A stretch of DNA of 64,000 nt from Burkholderia sp. Bp8963 (GCF_003854275.1 NZ_QTQP01000017.1:1-64000), one strand, 5' to 3'. Positions 1 to 8,353 are shown, counted from the first letter of the stretch. A program made the numbers and translations. Notes: generated by a model not told the origin, from the sequence alone.

Positions 1-78
1 CAGGGCTTCAGGTAGCAGCAGCATTTGCTGCGGCTCATAGGGGAGGTAATTCGCGCTCATCTGCTCATAACGCGCCAC
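1..78 (-). CDS. IS1182-like transposase, N-terminal fragment at the window edge
   Basis: The minus strand reads into the window edge as an open frame whose N-terminus (MSANYLPYEPQQMLLLPEAL) looks like the start of IS1182-family transposases, where a YLPY..QQ..LLP opening precedes the DDE catalytic domain. The in-frame GTG at 78 adds MARYEQ; an ATG at 60 is the alternative start. Only about 26 codons are visible, so integrity, catalytic residues and the element's far end cannot be judged. No terminal inverted repeat could be identified between here and the next gene at 171. Family assignment is from memory of the N-terminal pattern. Confidence 0.55.
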   Translation of the reverse strand, partial: MARYEQMSANYLPYEPQQMLLLPEAL

Positions 79-170
79 CTCCCTTGCCCGATGACCAGGA
101 ATTGACTTCTGCCGCCCAGACTCCTAGGCCATGCAGGCTAGCCGGCGACGCGTTTGCAGGTTCGCCGGTG
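79..170. other. Spacer holding the probable IS end
   Basis: This 92-base spacer separates the transposase start from the YggT stop codon. If the transposase belongs to a real element, its terminal inverted repeat must lie here, but no partner sequence is in view to compare with. No convincing ORF or terminator is visible. Confidence 0.3.
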
Positions 171-734
171 TCAGATCCCGAACAGCGTCAGCGACACGGC
201 GGCGCGCGTCACGATCATCAGCAGCACCTGCACGATCACGAACAGCAGGATTGGCGACAGGTCGAGGCCGCCGAGATTCGGGATCACGCGGCGCAGCGGG
301 TTAAGGAACGGCGCGGTGAGCTGGTACAGGATCGGCATCGCCGGCGAGCGCGGGTTCAGCCACGACAGCAGCGCCATCAGGATCGTCATCCAGATCACGA
401 GGTTCAGCGCCCACTTGACGACGGTCAGCAGCGCGACGACGACGATCGTCGCGGCCAGCGCGGTCGGATCGACGCCCGCCATCACGATCATCAGGACGAC
501 GTACACGAGCGAGGTCAGCAGTGCGGCGACGATGCACGCCCAGTCGATCCCGCGCACGCCCGCGATCACGCGGCGCAGCGGCAGCACGATCCAGTTGGTC
601 GCCTGCAGCACGGCCTGCGTGACGGGGTTGTACGGCGGCACGCGCACGGCCTGCATCCAGACGCGCAGGAGCAGCGCGGCGCCGAACAGCGTGAAGACGG
701 TATTGAGCAGAAAACGGGCGATCTCGCCGAACAT
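171..734 (-). CDS. YggT family integral membrane protein
   Basis: A 187-residue, very hydrophobic protein with two copies of the YggT module. Each copy has a hydrophobic helix followed by an N-P-[LV]-R-R-V-I-type motif: the LPLRRVIAG region near residue 55 and PFLNPLRRVIPNLGGLDLSP near residue 150. The double-module length matches proteobacterial YggT proteins. The family is membrane-bound and implicated in envelope or cell-division related functions, but its biochemical role is not settled. The start is taken at the ATG whose product begins MFGEIARFLLN; an ATG nine bases earlier has the AAGG purine stretch too close to serve it. The next gene upstream on the same strand is the DUF2520 dehydrogenase. 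Confidence 0.9.
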   Translation of the reverse strand: MFGEIARFLLNTVFTLFGAALLLRVWMQAVRVPPYNPVTQAVLQATNWIVLPLRRVIAGVRGIDWACIVAALLTSLVYVVLMIVMAGVDPTALAATIVVVALLTVVKWALNLVIWMTILMALLSWLNPRSPAMPILYQLTAPFLNPLRRVIPNLGGLDLSPILLFVIVQVLLMIVTRAAVSLTLFGI

Positions 735-811
735 CGTTGGCATCCTTTTTTATACAGTCGGGTAGCGTGCGGCCGCCAACGCCGGATGGCGGCGCATCGG
801 CCGACACCTTA

Positions 812-1741
812 TCACGCCTCGTCGTGCGAGGGGGAGGCACCCGCTGTCGCACGGGCGAGCGCCGCCTCGACTGCGTCGGCGAGCGCCGGCAGCGATTCGG
901 GCGGCGTCGCGCGCTGCGCCGCGAGCGCGACCGCCCGCCGGGTCATCAGCGCGTACAGCGTTGCGTGATCGCCGCCGCGCGCTTCGAGCAGCGCGAGCTG
1001 GCGTTCGACGATGCCCGTGTCGCCGCGCGACACGGGGCCCGACAGCGCGTTCGCGAGCCCCTTGTCGCGCGCCGTCTCGATCGTGCCGGCCAGCATCGGC
1101 AGCAGCGCGCGCAGCGCGGCGGCTTCGTCGAAGCCGAGCGAGCGCCACAGGTTCACCGCTTCGGCGAGCCCGCACAGCGCGAAGCTCGCAGCATAGTGCG
1201 CGGCCGCGTGGTAGAGCATCCGGCCGCCCGCGGGGATCGACAGCGGGTGGCAACCGAGCGCGGCCGTGAGGCGCGCGAGCGCCGCGTGCAACGCGCCATC
1301 GGCCTCGAGCGTCACCGAGCAGCCGTCGATGCGGGCGAGATCGGCGTCGTCGCCGCCGAACAGGTACAGCGGATGGAAACCGCCGGTCGCGGCGCCCTGG
1401 CGCCTCGCCGGATCGAGCAGGTCGATGTCCGACGCGCCGCTGCAATGCACGAGCGCCTGCTGCGCGGCGCGCGACGCGTCGAACCGCAGCGCGGCGGCGG
1501 TGGCGGCGAGGTGGCCGTCGGGGACGGTCAGGAAGATCAGATCCGCTGCATCGACCACGTCTTGCGGCGTCGCGACAGCACGGCAGCCGTCGATGCGCGC
1601 GGCGAGGGCGGCAGCCGACGCCGGCGTGCGGCTCGCGATCGCGACGACGGGGAAGCCTGCCTGCGCGAAACGCTGCGCGACGCAGCGCGCGAGGCGGCCG
1701 GCGCCGATGAAGCCGAGACGAGGGGTGTCGGGAACGGACAT
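812..1741 (-). CDS. DUF2520 Rossmann-fold NAD(P)-dependent oxidoreductase-like protein
   Basis: A 309-residue protein with an N-terminal dinucleotide-binding fold: LGFIGAGRLARCVAQRF carries the GxGxxA/G loop and is followed by IASRTP, typical of NADP binding. The C-terminal half (GCHPLSIPAGGRMLYHAAAHYA...NALSGPVSRGD) matches the DUF2520 helical domain found with F420/ketopantoate-reductase-like Rossmann domains. The substrate is unknown. The start at 1741 gives MSVPDTPRLGFIG; a start four codons earlier is also open. It is on the same strand as YggT (gap 77 bases) and they may be cotranscribed. Confidence 0.85.
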   Translation of the reverse strand: MSVPDTPRLGFIGAGRLARCVAQRFAQAGFPVVAIASRTPASAAALAARIDGCRAVATPQDVVDAADLIFLTVPDGHLAATAAALRFDASRAAQQALVHCSGASDIDLLDPARRQGAATGGFHPLYLFGGDDADLARIDGCSVTLEADGALHAALARLTAALGCHPLSIPAGGRMLYHAAAHYAASFALCGLAEAVNLWRSLGFDEAAALRALLPMLAGTIETARDKGLANALSGPVSRGDTGIVERQLALLEARGGDHATLYALMTRRAVALAAQRATPPESLPALADAVEAALARATAGASPSHDEA

Positions 1742-2174
1742 GACGGTGGGCAAGGTGAAATCCGGGAGACCGTCAGTATCGCAGGAATGGCGGAGCGGTC
1801 ACGGCAAGGTCGGGCCAAGCGATCCGACCCCACGGGGTCGTCCGGTTGCCGGTGGACCCCGGACCGTCGGCTTCCTGTCTCAAATTTGTAATCGTTGATT
1901 ACGAGCGACCGCACACGGCGTTTCCGCGAATCGGTAAGACTGACCGCGCGAGTATGCGGCAGCCGTCAGGTCGGACGGATTCACGCGACCCGCGACGCCT
2001 TCCTGCGAGCGGCCGCGCCGCGCGGCACGTGGCCCGCACGGGCGAGCGATTGCAATTTGCAACAAATGCTCGACACGTGTATTCCGGGTTTTCGCTACAT
2101 TGCTTGCATGCGACGTGCATGCCTGCCGTTGCCGACAGGAGCGCACAAAATACCGCTCCAGCAGGAGAATCGAA
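1742..2174. other. Intergenic region between divergent genes
   Basis: 433 bases separate the leftward dehydrogenase gene and the rightward small secreted protein. ORFs crossing it are shadows with no start signals. A TACATT hexamer near 2096 could be the -10 of the rightward gene, and there is a TTGCAATTTGCAA direct repeat near 2051. No terminator or RNA gene is evident. Confidence 0.4.
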
Positions 2175-2474
2175 GTGAAAAAGCTCGTTCCGTTCATCGC
2201 CGCCGCCGCGCTGGGCCTGGGTGCCGCAAGCGCTGCGCAGGCTCACGTGTCGATCGGGGTCGGCATTGGTATCCCGGTCGCACCGGCGTACCCGGTCTAT
2301 GCGGCTCCGCCACCCGTTTATTACGCACCGCCTCCGCCCGTCGTGTATGCGCCGCCGCCCGTCTACTATCCGCCGCCCGCCGTGGTCGTGGGCGGTTATG
2401 GCGGGTATGGCTATTACGGCCGCCCGTACTGGCATCATCATGGCTACTACGGCCGCGGCTACTGGCGTCGCTGA
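2175..2474 (+). CDS. Small secreted Pro/Tyr-rich protein (PXPV-type repeats)
   Basis: A 99-residue protein starting at GTG 2175, preceded by AGGAG eight bases upstream. Residues 1-22 form a signal peptide (KKLVPFIAAAALG...AQA). The mature part begins HVSIGVGIGIP, then has repeated PVYYAPPP / PPVVYAPPP blocks, and ends in a Gly/Tyr/Arg tail (YGGYGYYGRPYW...GRGYWRR). Such proline-tyrosine proteins are common in Burkholderia and are presumed to act in the periplasm or envelope; no enzymatic function is known. A strong terminator follows at 2507, so the gene is probably monocistronic. Confidence 0.75.
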   Translation: MKKLVPFIAAAALGLGAASAAQAHVSIGVGIGIPVAPAYPVYAAPPPVYYAPPPPVVYAPPPVYYPPPAVVVGGYGGYGYYGRPYWHHHGYYGRGYWRR

Positions 2475-2506
2475 TTGATTCCCGCGCGGCTTGACCGCGC
2501 GTGGCG

Positions 2507-2544
2507 AACGGCGCAGCGTCCCTACGGGAGCTGCGCCGTTTTTT
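2507..2544 (+). terminator. Rho-independent terminator after the Pro/Tyr-rich protein
   Basis: An 11-bp perfect stem (AACGGCGCAGC at 2507-2517 pairing with GCTGCGCCGTT at 2530-2540) is followed by a run of T to 2544. Confidence 0.88.
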
Positions 2545-2620
2545 GTTGGCGCGGCTCGTCAGCGGTCGGCGAAGCTGGGACAATGCCATTCCGTTCCTCG
2601 TCCCCGCGCAACCGAATCCG

Positions 2621-3589
2621 ATGCCCGTCCTGCCCGCTCCGACCTTCGACGATGTGATCGACGCTGCCGCCCGTCTCGACGGCGCCGCACATCGCACGCC
2701 TGTCCTGACATCCCGCACCGCCGATGCACGCACCGGCGCGTCGCTGTTCTTCAAGTGCGAGAACTTTCAGCGGATGGGGGCCTTCAAGTTCCGCGGCGCG
2801 TACAACGCGATCGCCCATTTCGACGCCGAGCAGCGCAACGCCGGCGTGATCACGTATTCGTCGGGCAACCACGCGCAGGCGATCGCGCTCGCGGCGAAGC
2901 TCGCGGGCATCCGCGCGACGATCGTGATGCCGCTCGACGCGCCGGCCGCAAAGCTCGAAGCGACCCGTGGCTATGGCGGCGAGGTGATCACCTACGATCG
3001 TTATACGGAAAACCGCGAGGAGATCGGCGCGCGGCTCGCGCAGGAGCGCGGGATGACGCTGATTCCGCCGTACGACCATCCGCATGTGATTGCCGGGCAG
3101 GGCACGGCCGTGAAGGAACTGATCGAGGAAACCGGGCCGCTCGACCTGCTCGTCGTGTGCCTCGGCGGCGGCGGGCTGCTCGCGGGCAGCGCGCTGTCGG
3201 CCGCCGCGCTGTCGCCGGGCTGCCGGATCGTCGGCGTCGAGCCGGAAGCCGGCAACGACGGCCAGCAGTCGCTCGCGCGCGGCGAGGTCGTGCACATCGC
3301 GGCGCCGCGCACGATCGCGGACGGCGCCGCGTCGACGCATCTCGGTGCGTACAACTTCCCGATCATTCAGCGGCTCGTCGAGCAGATCGTCACGGTCAGC
3401 GACGCGCAGCTCGTCGACACGATGCGTTTCTTCGCAGAACGGATGAAGATGGTCGTCGAACCGACCGGCTGTCTCGCCGCCGCCGCGGTGCTCGACGGCG
3501 TGCTGCCGGTCGAAGGCAAGCGGGTCGGCGTGCTGGTGAGCGGCGGCAACGTCGATCTCGCGCGCTACGCGGCGTTCCTGGCCGGTTGA
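2621..3589 (+). CDS. PLP-dependent threonine/serine (hydroxyaspartate-type) ammonia-lyase
   Basis: A 322-residue fold-type II PLP enzyme. The cofactor lysine is in MGAFKFRGAYNA (near residue 54), the asparagine/serine loop in YSSGNHAQAIALAAK, and the phosphate-binding glycine loop in CLGGGGLLAGSA. These enzymes deaminate threonine, serine or hydroxyaspartate to 2-oxoacids, or racemise serine. The short length and absence of a C-terminal ACT-like domain indicate a catabolic or racemase-like form, not biosynthetic IlvA. Start 2621 (MPVLPAPTFDDV) is chosen because the upstream frame is low-complexity and runs through the preceding terminator. It is convergent with ubiD. Substrate specificity cannot be read from sequence. 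Confidence 0.88.
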   Translation: MPVLPAPTFDDVIDAAARLDGAAHRTPVLTSRTADARTGASLFFKCENFQRMGAFKFRGAYNAIAHFDAEQRNAGVITYSSGNHAQAIALAAKLAGIRATIVMPLDAPAAKLEATRGYGGEVITYDRYTENREEIGARLAQERGMTLIPPYDHPHVIAGQGTAVKELIEETGPLDLLVVCLGGGGLLAGSALSAAALSPGCRIVGVEPEAGNDGQQSLARGEVVHIAAPRTIADGAASTHLGAYNFPIIQRLVEQIVTVSDAQLVDTMRFFAERMKMVVEPTGCLAAAAVLDGVLPVEGKRVGVLVSGGNVDLARYAAFLAG

Positions 3590-3659
3590 GTGCAGCGGGC
3601 GGTCAGGGCGGAGCGCGCAGGAACCCGGCCTGGCGCGCGCCCGTTCAGACCGCGTGCAC

Positions 3660-5216
3660 TCACAGGCCGAGTTCGCGCCACAGCTGATCGACGCGCGTCT
3701 TCACGGCCGCGTCCATCTCGATCGGGCGGCCCCATTCGCGCGACGTCTCGCCCGGCCACTTGTTGGTCGCGTCGAGCCCCATCTTCGAGCCGAGACCGGC
3801 GACGGGCGACGCGAAGTCGAGGTAGTCGATCGGCGTGCTGTCGACCATCACGGTGTCGCGCACCGGATCGACGCGCGTCGTGATCGCCCAGATCACTTCC
3901 TTCCAGTCGCGGATATTCACGTCCTCGTCGACGACGACGATGAACTTCGTGTACATGAACTGCCGCAGGAAGCTCCACACGCCGAACATCACGCGCTTCG
4001 CGTGGCCCGCGTAGCTCTTCTTCATCTGGACGATGGCCATCCGGTAGCTGCAGCCCTCGGGCGGCAGGTAGAAGTCGGTGATCTCGGTGAACTGCTTCTG
4101 CAGCAGCGGCACGAACACCTCGTTCAGCGCGACGCCGAGCACCGCGGGTTCGTCGGGCGGTTTGCCCGTATACGTCGAGTGGTAGATCGCGTCGCGGCGC
4201 ATCGTGATCCGCTCGACCGTGAACACCGGGAACCACTCCTGCTCGTTGTAGTAGCCGGTGTGGTCGCCATACGGCCCTTCGAGCGCATGCTCGTACGCGG
4301 CGGACGGCGTGTTCGCCGGGCGCGGCGGCGCGCCGGCGGGGGCGGGCGCCGGTGCGCCCTCCTGCGGGTAGATGAAGCCTTCGAGCACGATCTCCGCGCG
4401 CGCCGGCACCTGCAGCGTGTCGACGCCGGGCGTCAGGCACTTCGCGAGCTCGGTGCGGCTGCCGCGCAACAGGCCCGCGAACTGGTATTCGGACAGCGTA
4501 TCGGGCACCGGCGTCACCGCGCCGAGCGTGGTCGCCGGATCGGCGCCGAGCACGACGGCGACCGGATACGGCTTGCCCGGGTTGCGCAGCGCGAACTCGC
4601 GGAAGTCGAGCGCGCCGCCGCGATGCGCGAGCCAGCGCATGATCAGCTTGTTGCGTCCGATCAGCTGCTGGCGGTAGATGCCGAGGTTCTGGCGCGGCTT
4701 GTTCGGCCCGCGCGTGACCGTCAGGCCCCACGTGACGAGCGGCCCGGCATCGCCGGGCCAGCAGGTCTGGATCGGCAGCTTGTGCAGGTCGACGTCGTTG
4801 CCTTCCCAGACGATTTCCTGGCACGGCGGCGACGACACCGATTTCGGCGCCATGTCCCACACGGCCTTCGCGAGCGACAGCAGCTTGCCGGCGTCTTTCA
4901 GGCTCTTCGGCGGATCGGGTTCCTTCAGCGCGGACAGCAGGCGCCCGAGATCGCGCAGCGAGCCGAGCGCGGCGTCGTCGCCCGCGTCGACACCCATGCC
5001 GAGCGCGACGCGCCGCGGCGTGCCGAACAGGTTGCCGAGCACCGGGAATCCGTAGGCGGGCGGTGCGTCGAACAGCAGCGCGGGGCCGCCGGCGCGCAGC
5101 ACCCGGTCGCACAGCTCGGTCATTTCGAGCACGGGCGACACGGGCTGCGTGACGCGCCGCAGCTCGCCGAGCGCCTCGAGGCGCTGGATGAAATCGCGTA
5201 AGTCTTTGTATTTCAT
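3660..5216 (-). CDS. ubiD: 4-hydroxy-3-polyprenylbenzoate decarboxylase UbiD
   Basis: A 518-residue UbiD-family decarboxylase. It removes the carboxyl group of 3-polyprenyl-4-hydroxybenzoate in ubiquinone synthesis using prenylated FMN made by UbiX. The N-terminus [20 protein letters not shown] and the internal [13 protein letters not shown] motif are diagnostic. The start at 5216 is preferred over a start eight codons earlier because it matches family N-termini. Compared with the E. coli enzyme (about 497 residues) the extra length is mainly an Ala/Pro-rich insertion near residues 283-310, just before the [10 protein letters not shown] motif. No ubiX is in the window. Confidence 0.95.
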   Translation of the reverse strand: MKYKDLRDFIQRLEALGELRRVTQPVSPVLEMTELCDRVLRAGGPALLFDAPPAYGFPVLGNLFGTPRRVALGMGVDAGDDAALGSLRDLGRLLSALKEPDPPKSLKDAGKLLSLAKAVWDMAPKSVSSPPCQEIVWEGNDVDLHKLPIQTCWPGDAGPLVTWGLTVTRGPNKPRQNLGIYRQQLIGRNKLIMRWLAHRGGALDFREFALRNPGKPYPVAVVLGADPATTLGAVTPVPDTLSEYQFAGLLRGSRTELAKCLTPGVDTLQVPARAEIVLEGFIYPQEGAPAPAPAGAPPRPANTPSAAYEHALEGPYGDHTGYYNEQEWFPVFTVERITMRRDAIYHSTYTGKPPDEPAVLGVALNEVFVPLLQKQFTEITDFYLPPEGCSYRMAIVQMKKSYAGHAKRVMFGVWSFLRQFMYTKFIVVVDEDVNIRDWKEVIWAITTRVDPVRDTVMVDSTPIDYLDFASPVAGLGSKMGLDATNKWPGETSREWGRPIEMDAAVKTRVDQLWRELGL

Positions 5217-5420
5217 GAACAAGGTCCGGGCCGCCCGCATGGCGGGACGGCGATGGGCGGGCGCAGCGGCCGGCTGCGGCCCCGAATTGACCGCCGATTT
5301 TACCCGGCCCGGCGCTCCGCTGCCCGCTTGTGAAAAAAGTTGACGACGCGCAAACCCGCCACGGCTGGGGCCTCGCGGTTCTGAAGGGTCTCTGAATATT
5401 ACTTTTTGTTATGATTTTGA
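5217..5420. other. Intergenic region between ubiD and the candidate small-RNA promoter
   Basis: This holds the presumed ubiD promoter on the minus strand and a GC-rich stretch. A sharp drop in GC occurs from about 5390 where the inverted repeat begins. No ORF with start signals is visible. Confidence 0.35.
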
Positions 5421-5450
5421 GGTTTTATAGTGTTGACGATCTATAAAACC
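5421..5450 (+). promoter_or_regulatory. Perfect 10-bp inverted repeat around a -35 box (operator candidate)
   Basis: GGTTTTATAG at 5421-5430 and CTATAAAACC at 5441-5450 are exact reverse complements separated by ten bases. The half-site centres are 20 bp apart, two helical turns, and the repeat encloses the TTGACG hexamer at 5433-5438. This is the geometry expected for a dimeric repressor at a sigma-70 promoter. The cognate regulator is unknown. Confidence 0.6.
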
Positions 5451-5460
5451 CTGTTAGAAT
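5433..5460 (+). promoter_or_regulatory. Sigma-70 promoter of the candidate small RNA
   Basis: TTGACG (5433-5438) and TAGAAT (5455-5460) with a 16-bp spacer, each one or two mismatches from consensus. Predicted transcription start is near 5467. Confidence 0.65.
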
Positions 5461-5466
5461 CCGCTG

Positions 5467-5606
5467 ACATTGGTTGCAGGGTAGAAGGCTTCGAGCCGCC
5501 AATCACCGATCCTTTGACGCAGCGCGTCACCGTCGGCCGGAACCTGCACGGCTCATCGACGGTTCTTGTCGTAGTCACAGCCAGCGCCTCCAGACGCTGG
5601 TTTTTT
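5467..5606 (+). ncRNA. Candidate small RNA of about 140 nt
   Basis: A consensus-like promoter precedes and a strong terminator ends this stretch, with no convincing ORF between; the only frame is a 60-codon one lacking a ribosome-binding site. An internal imperfect hairpin is formed by CCGTCG and CGACGG arms (about 5530-5563) with GCCG/CGGC pairing inside. I do not recognise it as 6S, tmRNA, 4.5S or RNase P RNA. It could be a free-standing sRNA or an attenuated leader of the transglycosylase gene that starts 200 bases downstream. Transcription is inferred only. Confidence 0.5.
5581..5606 (+). terminator. Rho-independent terminator of the candidate small RNA
   Basis: CCAGCG (5581-5586) pairs with CGCTGG (5595-5600), followed immediately by six T residues. 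Confidence 0.8.
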
Positions 5607-5629
5607 GCGTGAGTGCCACCGCGTATGCC

Positions 5630-5696
5630 CGCCTTCATATGGATATGAAGGCGCTGGCCTTGTCTAGCCGTGGCCTCGAACGGTACTTATACCGTT
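5630..5696 (+). promoter_or_regulatory. Two leader hairpins before the lytic transglycosylase
   Basis: First element: an 11-bp perfect inverted repeat, CGCCTTCATAT at 5630-5640 and ATATGAAGGCG at 5643-5653, with two bases between. Second: AACGGTA at 5679-5685 and TACCGTT at 5690-5696 around a four-base loop. Neither is followed by a T run, so they are more likely operator or RNA-structure elements than terminators. Confidence 0.45.
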
Positions 5697-5810
5697 TCTC
5701 CGATGCCTGCCGTCTCGACCAAGACGTGCGGCGTCGTGATTCCGCGGCGCGCATTCTGTCTCGCCATCGAGCTGAGCGAGCCGCACGAATCATGTTCATG
5801 GGAGATCTGA

Positions 5811-6917
5811 ATGAACGCTTGGTTATCGTGGCGTCCCAATGAGCGGCACACGCACGTGTTCCGTGCCGTGCTGCGTCGTGGGACGCGTGTCAGTCACCAT
5901 TTATTCAGCGTCGTAGGCTGTCTCGCTGTTGCGATCGGGCTTGCCCTGTGGCTGCTGCCGACCGCACGCGGCACGCTCGCCGCGAAGCTGATGCCGGTCG
6001 TGTCCGCGGCCGTGCAGGCCGGTCCGGCCCGCTTGCTGACCGGTCATCCGCTGCCGAATTTCGCGCCCGCCGGCGTGCAGCCGCAGCAGGACGACGGTCC
6101 GGAGACCGACGCGCTCGCGGTCGGTCTCGACGTCGCGTCGGATGCCGCGGTGCAGAACGACGTCGACGAAGGCCGCAACGGCCAGTCGCCCGTCACGCTC
6201 GCGAAGCTGATCCCGGCGCAGCGCCTGCCCGCCGACGCGCGCGACGACCGTACGCTCGCGTCGAACCGCCAGCAAGCGCTCGTTGCGACCTATCTGTCGC
6301 GCCGCTACCGCGTCGCGCAGGAGCCGGTCGGCCAGCTTGTCAAGGCTGCGTTCCAGACCGGTCACGACGTCGGCCTCGATCCGCTGCTGCTGCTGTCCGT
6401 GATGGCGATCGAATCGGGCTTCAACCCGTACGCCGAGAGCGGCGTCGGTGCACAAGGCCTGATGCAGGTGATGTCGAAGGTCCATTCCGACAAGTTCGAG
6501 TATTTCGGCGGCACCGACACCGCGCTGCATCCGCTCGCGAACATCCAGGTCGGCGCGCTCGTGCTGAAGGACTGCATCGCGCGCGGCGGCTCGCTCGCCA
6601 CCGGCCTGCGCATGTACAACGGCTCGACGAACCCGGACGACAATACGTACGGCGCGAAGGTGATGGCCGAGCGCGGACGCCTGCGCGACGTCGCACACGG
6701 CCGCAGCGTGCCGGTCAATGCACCGCAGGCGCCGAAGATGGTCACGGCCGCGGCGACTGCGGCCGCGGCGGGCGGTGCGAAGCGCGTTCACGTGTCGCTC
6801 GAGGCTGCGCAGCCGCTGTCCGCAAAGACGGCCGCGCCGAAGGCGCCGCAGCAGGACGACGCGAGCGTCGACACTGCAAAGCAGCCGCATGGCGATCATT
6901 CGGAGCTGGGCGCGTAA
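5811..6917 (+). CDS. Lytic transglycosylase with SLT domain, membrane-anchored
   Basis: A 368-residue protein with one N-terminal membrane helix (about residues 27-50, HHLFSVVGCLAVAIGLALWL) and a C-terminal-half SLT/lysozyme-like domain. The catalytic glutamate is in SVMAIESGFNPYAES (near residue 200), followed by GAQGLMQVM and GLRMYNGS, the standard family motifs. Such enzymes cleave the MurNAc-GlcNAc bond of peptidoglycan to give anhydro-muropeptides. The last 70 residues are an Ala/Lys/Pro-rich tail. GGGAGA lies six bases before ATG 5811. The upstream region carries a candidate sRNA and hairpins, hinting at regulated expression. Confidence 0.9.
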   Translation: MNAWLSWRPNERHTHVFRAVLRRGTRVSHHLFSVVGCLAVAIGLALWLLPTARGTLAAKLMPVVSAAVQAGPARLLTGHPLPNFAPAGVQPQQDDGPETDALAVGLDVASDAAVQNDVDEGRNGQSPVTLAKLIPAQRLPADARDDRTLASNRQQALVATYLSRRYRVAQEPVGQLVKAAFQTGHDVGLDPLLLLSVMAIESGFNPYAESGVGAQGLMQVMSKVHSDKFEYFGGTDTALHPLANIQVGALVLKDCIARGGSLATGLRMYNGSTNPDDNTYGAKVMAERGRLRDVAHGRSVPVNAPQAPKMVTAAATAAAAGGAKRVHVSLEAAQPLSAKTAAPKAPQQDDASVDTAKQPHGDHSELGA

Positions 6918-6974
6918 CGTTTGAATGCGCGTGCGAATGCGCGTGTGAATTCACGCGAATTCGCTTCGGAGAAA

Positions 6975-7006
6975 ATGAAAAAGCACCCGCGAGGGTGCTT
7001 TTTTGT
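6975..7006. terminator. Bidirectional terminator between transglycosylase and aminotransferase genes
   Basis: AAGCACCC (6981-6988) pairs with GGGTGCTT (6993-7000) around GCGA, with T residues on the right and A residues on the left. It can serve the rightward transglycosylase and the leftward aminotransferase transcripts. Confidence 0.85.
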
Positions 7007-7111
7007 TGCCTGGACGCGGCGCGCGGGGGCGCTGAAGTCGACGCGCGGTGTCCGGGGCGGCCCGCGCGCGCCGAAGTCGTTGTGCCGTCGGCCGGCCGAG
7101 TGGCCGGTCGG

Positions 7112-8308
7112 TCAGCGTTGCCCGAACAGCGTCGCGAGCCGCTCGACGGCTTCTTCGAGCCGCGAGTAGGCGGTTGCATAAGACAGCCGGATATAGTCGC
7201 GCGGCGCATGCACGCCGAAATCCATCCCCGGCACGAGCACGACGCCGGCGTCGTGCAGCATCGCCTGCGTGAGCGCCGCGCTGTCGCCGGCTGCCGGATG
7301 CGCGACGTCGCCGCAGTGCGCGTACACGTAAAACGCGCCGTCGGGCATCACGGGCACCGTGAAGCCGAGCCGTTCGAGCGCCGGCGCGATGAAATCGCGG
7401 CGCCGCTTGAATTCGACGCGGCGCGCTTCGTAGATGGCGAGCGCTTCCGGCTCGAAGCACGCGAGCGCCGCGTGCTGTGCGAGCGCCGACGGGCAGATGA
7501 ACAGGTTCTGCGCGAGCTTCTCGAACGTGCCGACGAGCGCCGGCGGGACGACCAGCCAGCCGAGCCGCCAGCCGGTCATGCTGAAGTACTTCGAGAAGCT
7601 GTTGACGGTGACGACATCGTCGCCGAACGACAGCGCCGACACGGGCGGCGCGTCGTAGCTGAGCCCCTGGTAGATCTCGTCGACGATCGTGAAGCCGCCG
7701 CGCGCACGCACGGCCTCGACGATCCGCTTCATCTCTTCGGGTTCGAGCGACGTGCCGGTCGGGTTCGATGGCGACGCGAGCAGCACGCCACGCGTCTTGT
7801 CGCCCCACAGCCGGCGCACGTCGTCCGCGGTGAGCTGGAAACGCGCGGCCGGGCCACTCGGCACGAGCACCGCGCGGCCTTCGGCCGCCGCGACGAAGTG
7901 CCGGTTGCACGGATACGACGGGTCGGGCATCAGCACCTCGTCGTCACGCCCGACGAGCGCGAGGCACGCGAGCAGCAGCGCAGCGGACGCGCCCGCGGTC
8001 ACGACGATCCGTTCCGGGCTGATCGTGAGCCCGTACGCGCGTGCATAGTGCGCGGCGATCGCGTCGCGCAGCGGCGCGATGCCGAGCGCACTCGTGTACT
8101 GCGTGACGCCGCGGCGCAGCGCGGCCGCGGCCGCCTCGACGACCGGTTCCGGTGCGGTGAAGTCCGGCTCGCCGATGCCCATGTGGATGATGTCGCGGCC
8201 GGCGGCTTCGAGCCGCTGCGCCTCCTTCATCAGTTCCATCACGTAAAACGGCTGGATCGCGTCGACGCGCGCTGCGAGCGTGACGAGCGAATCGGCGGTG
8301 GTATTCAT
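7112..8308 (-). CDS. Class I/II pyridoxal-phosphate aminotransferase
   Basis: A 398-residue fold-type I aminotransferase. Visible motifs are IIHMGIGEPDF near the N-terminus, SPSNPTGT (PLP-binding Asn), FTIVDEIYQGLSYD (Asp/Tyr contacts) and SFSKYFSMTGWRLGW, which holds the Schiff-base lysine. It ends with IRLSYATAY, whose arginine binds the substrate alpha-carboxylate. The substrate could be aspartate, alanine or aromatic amino acids and cannot be assigned. Start 8308 (MNTTADSLVTLAARVD) is taken because the extra 20 codons upstream lack homology-like features. It lies downstream of the nusB operon and a terminator. Confidence 0.9.
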   Translation of the reverse strand: MNTTADSLVTLAARVDAIQPFYVMELMKEAQRLEAAGRDIIHMGIGEPDFTAPEPVVEAAAAALRRGVTQYTSALGIAPLRDAIAAHYARAYGLTISPERIVVTAGASAALLLACLALVGRDDEVLMPDPSYPCNRHFVAAAEGRAVLVPSGPAARFQLTADDVRRLWGDKTRGVLLASPSNPTGTSLEPEEMKRIVEAVRARGGFTIVDEIYQGLSYDAPPVSALSFGDDVVTVNSFSKYFSMTGWRLGWLVVPPALVGTFEKLAQNLFICPSALAQHAALACFEPEALAIYEARRVEFKRRRDFIAPALERLGFTVPVMPDGAFYVYAHCGDVAHPAAGDSAALTQAMLHDAGVVLVPGMDFGVHAPRDYIRLSYATAYSRLEEAVERLATLFGQR

Positions 8309-8353
8309 CGGTCGGTCGGAAGAGGGGAGCGTCATACGAAAAGCGGAGACGCG

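Noticed and set aside
5430-5612. 60-codon ORF inside the candidate small RNA
   Set aside because: Begins inside the promoter, has no ribosome-binding site and reads through the terminator hairpin.
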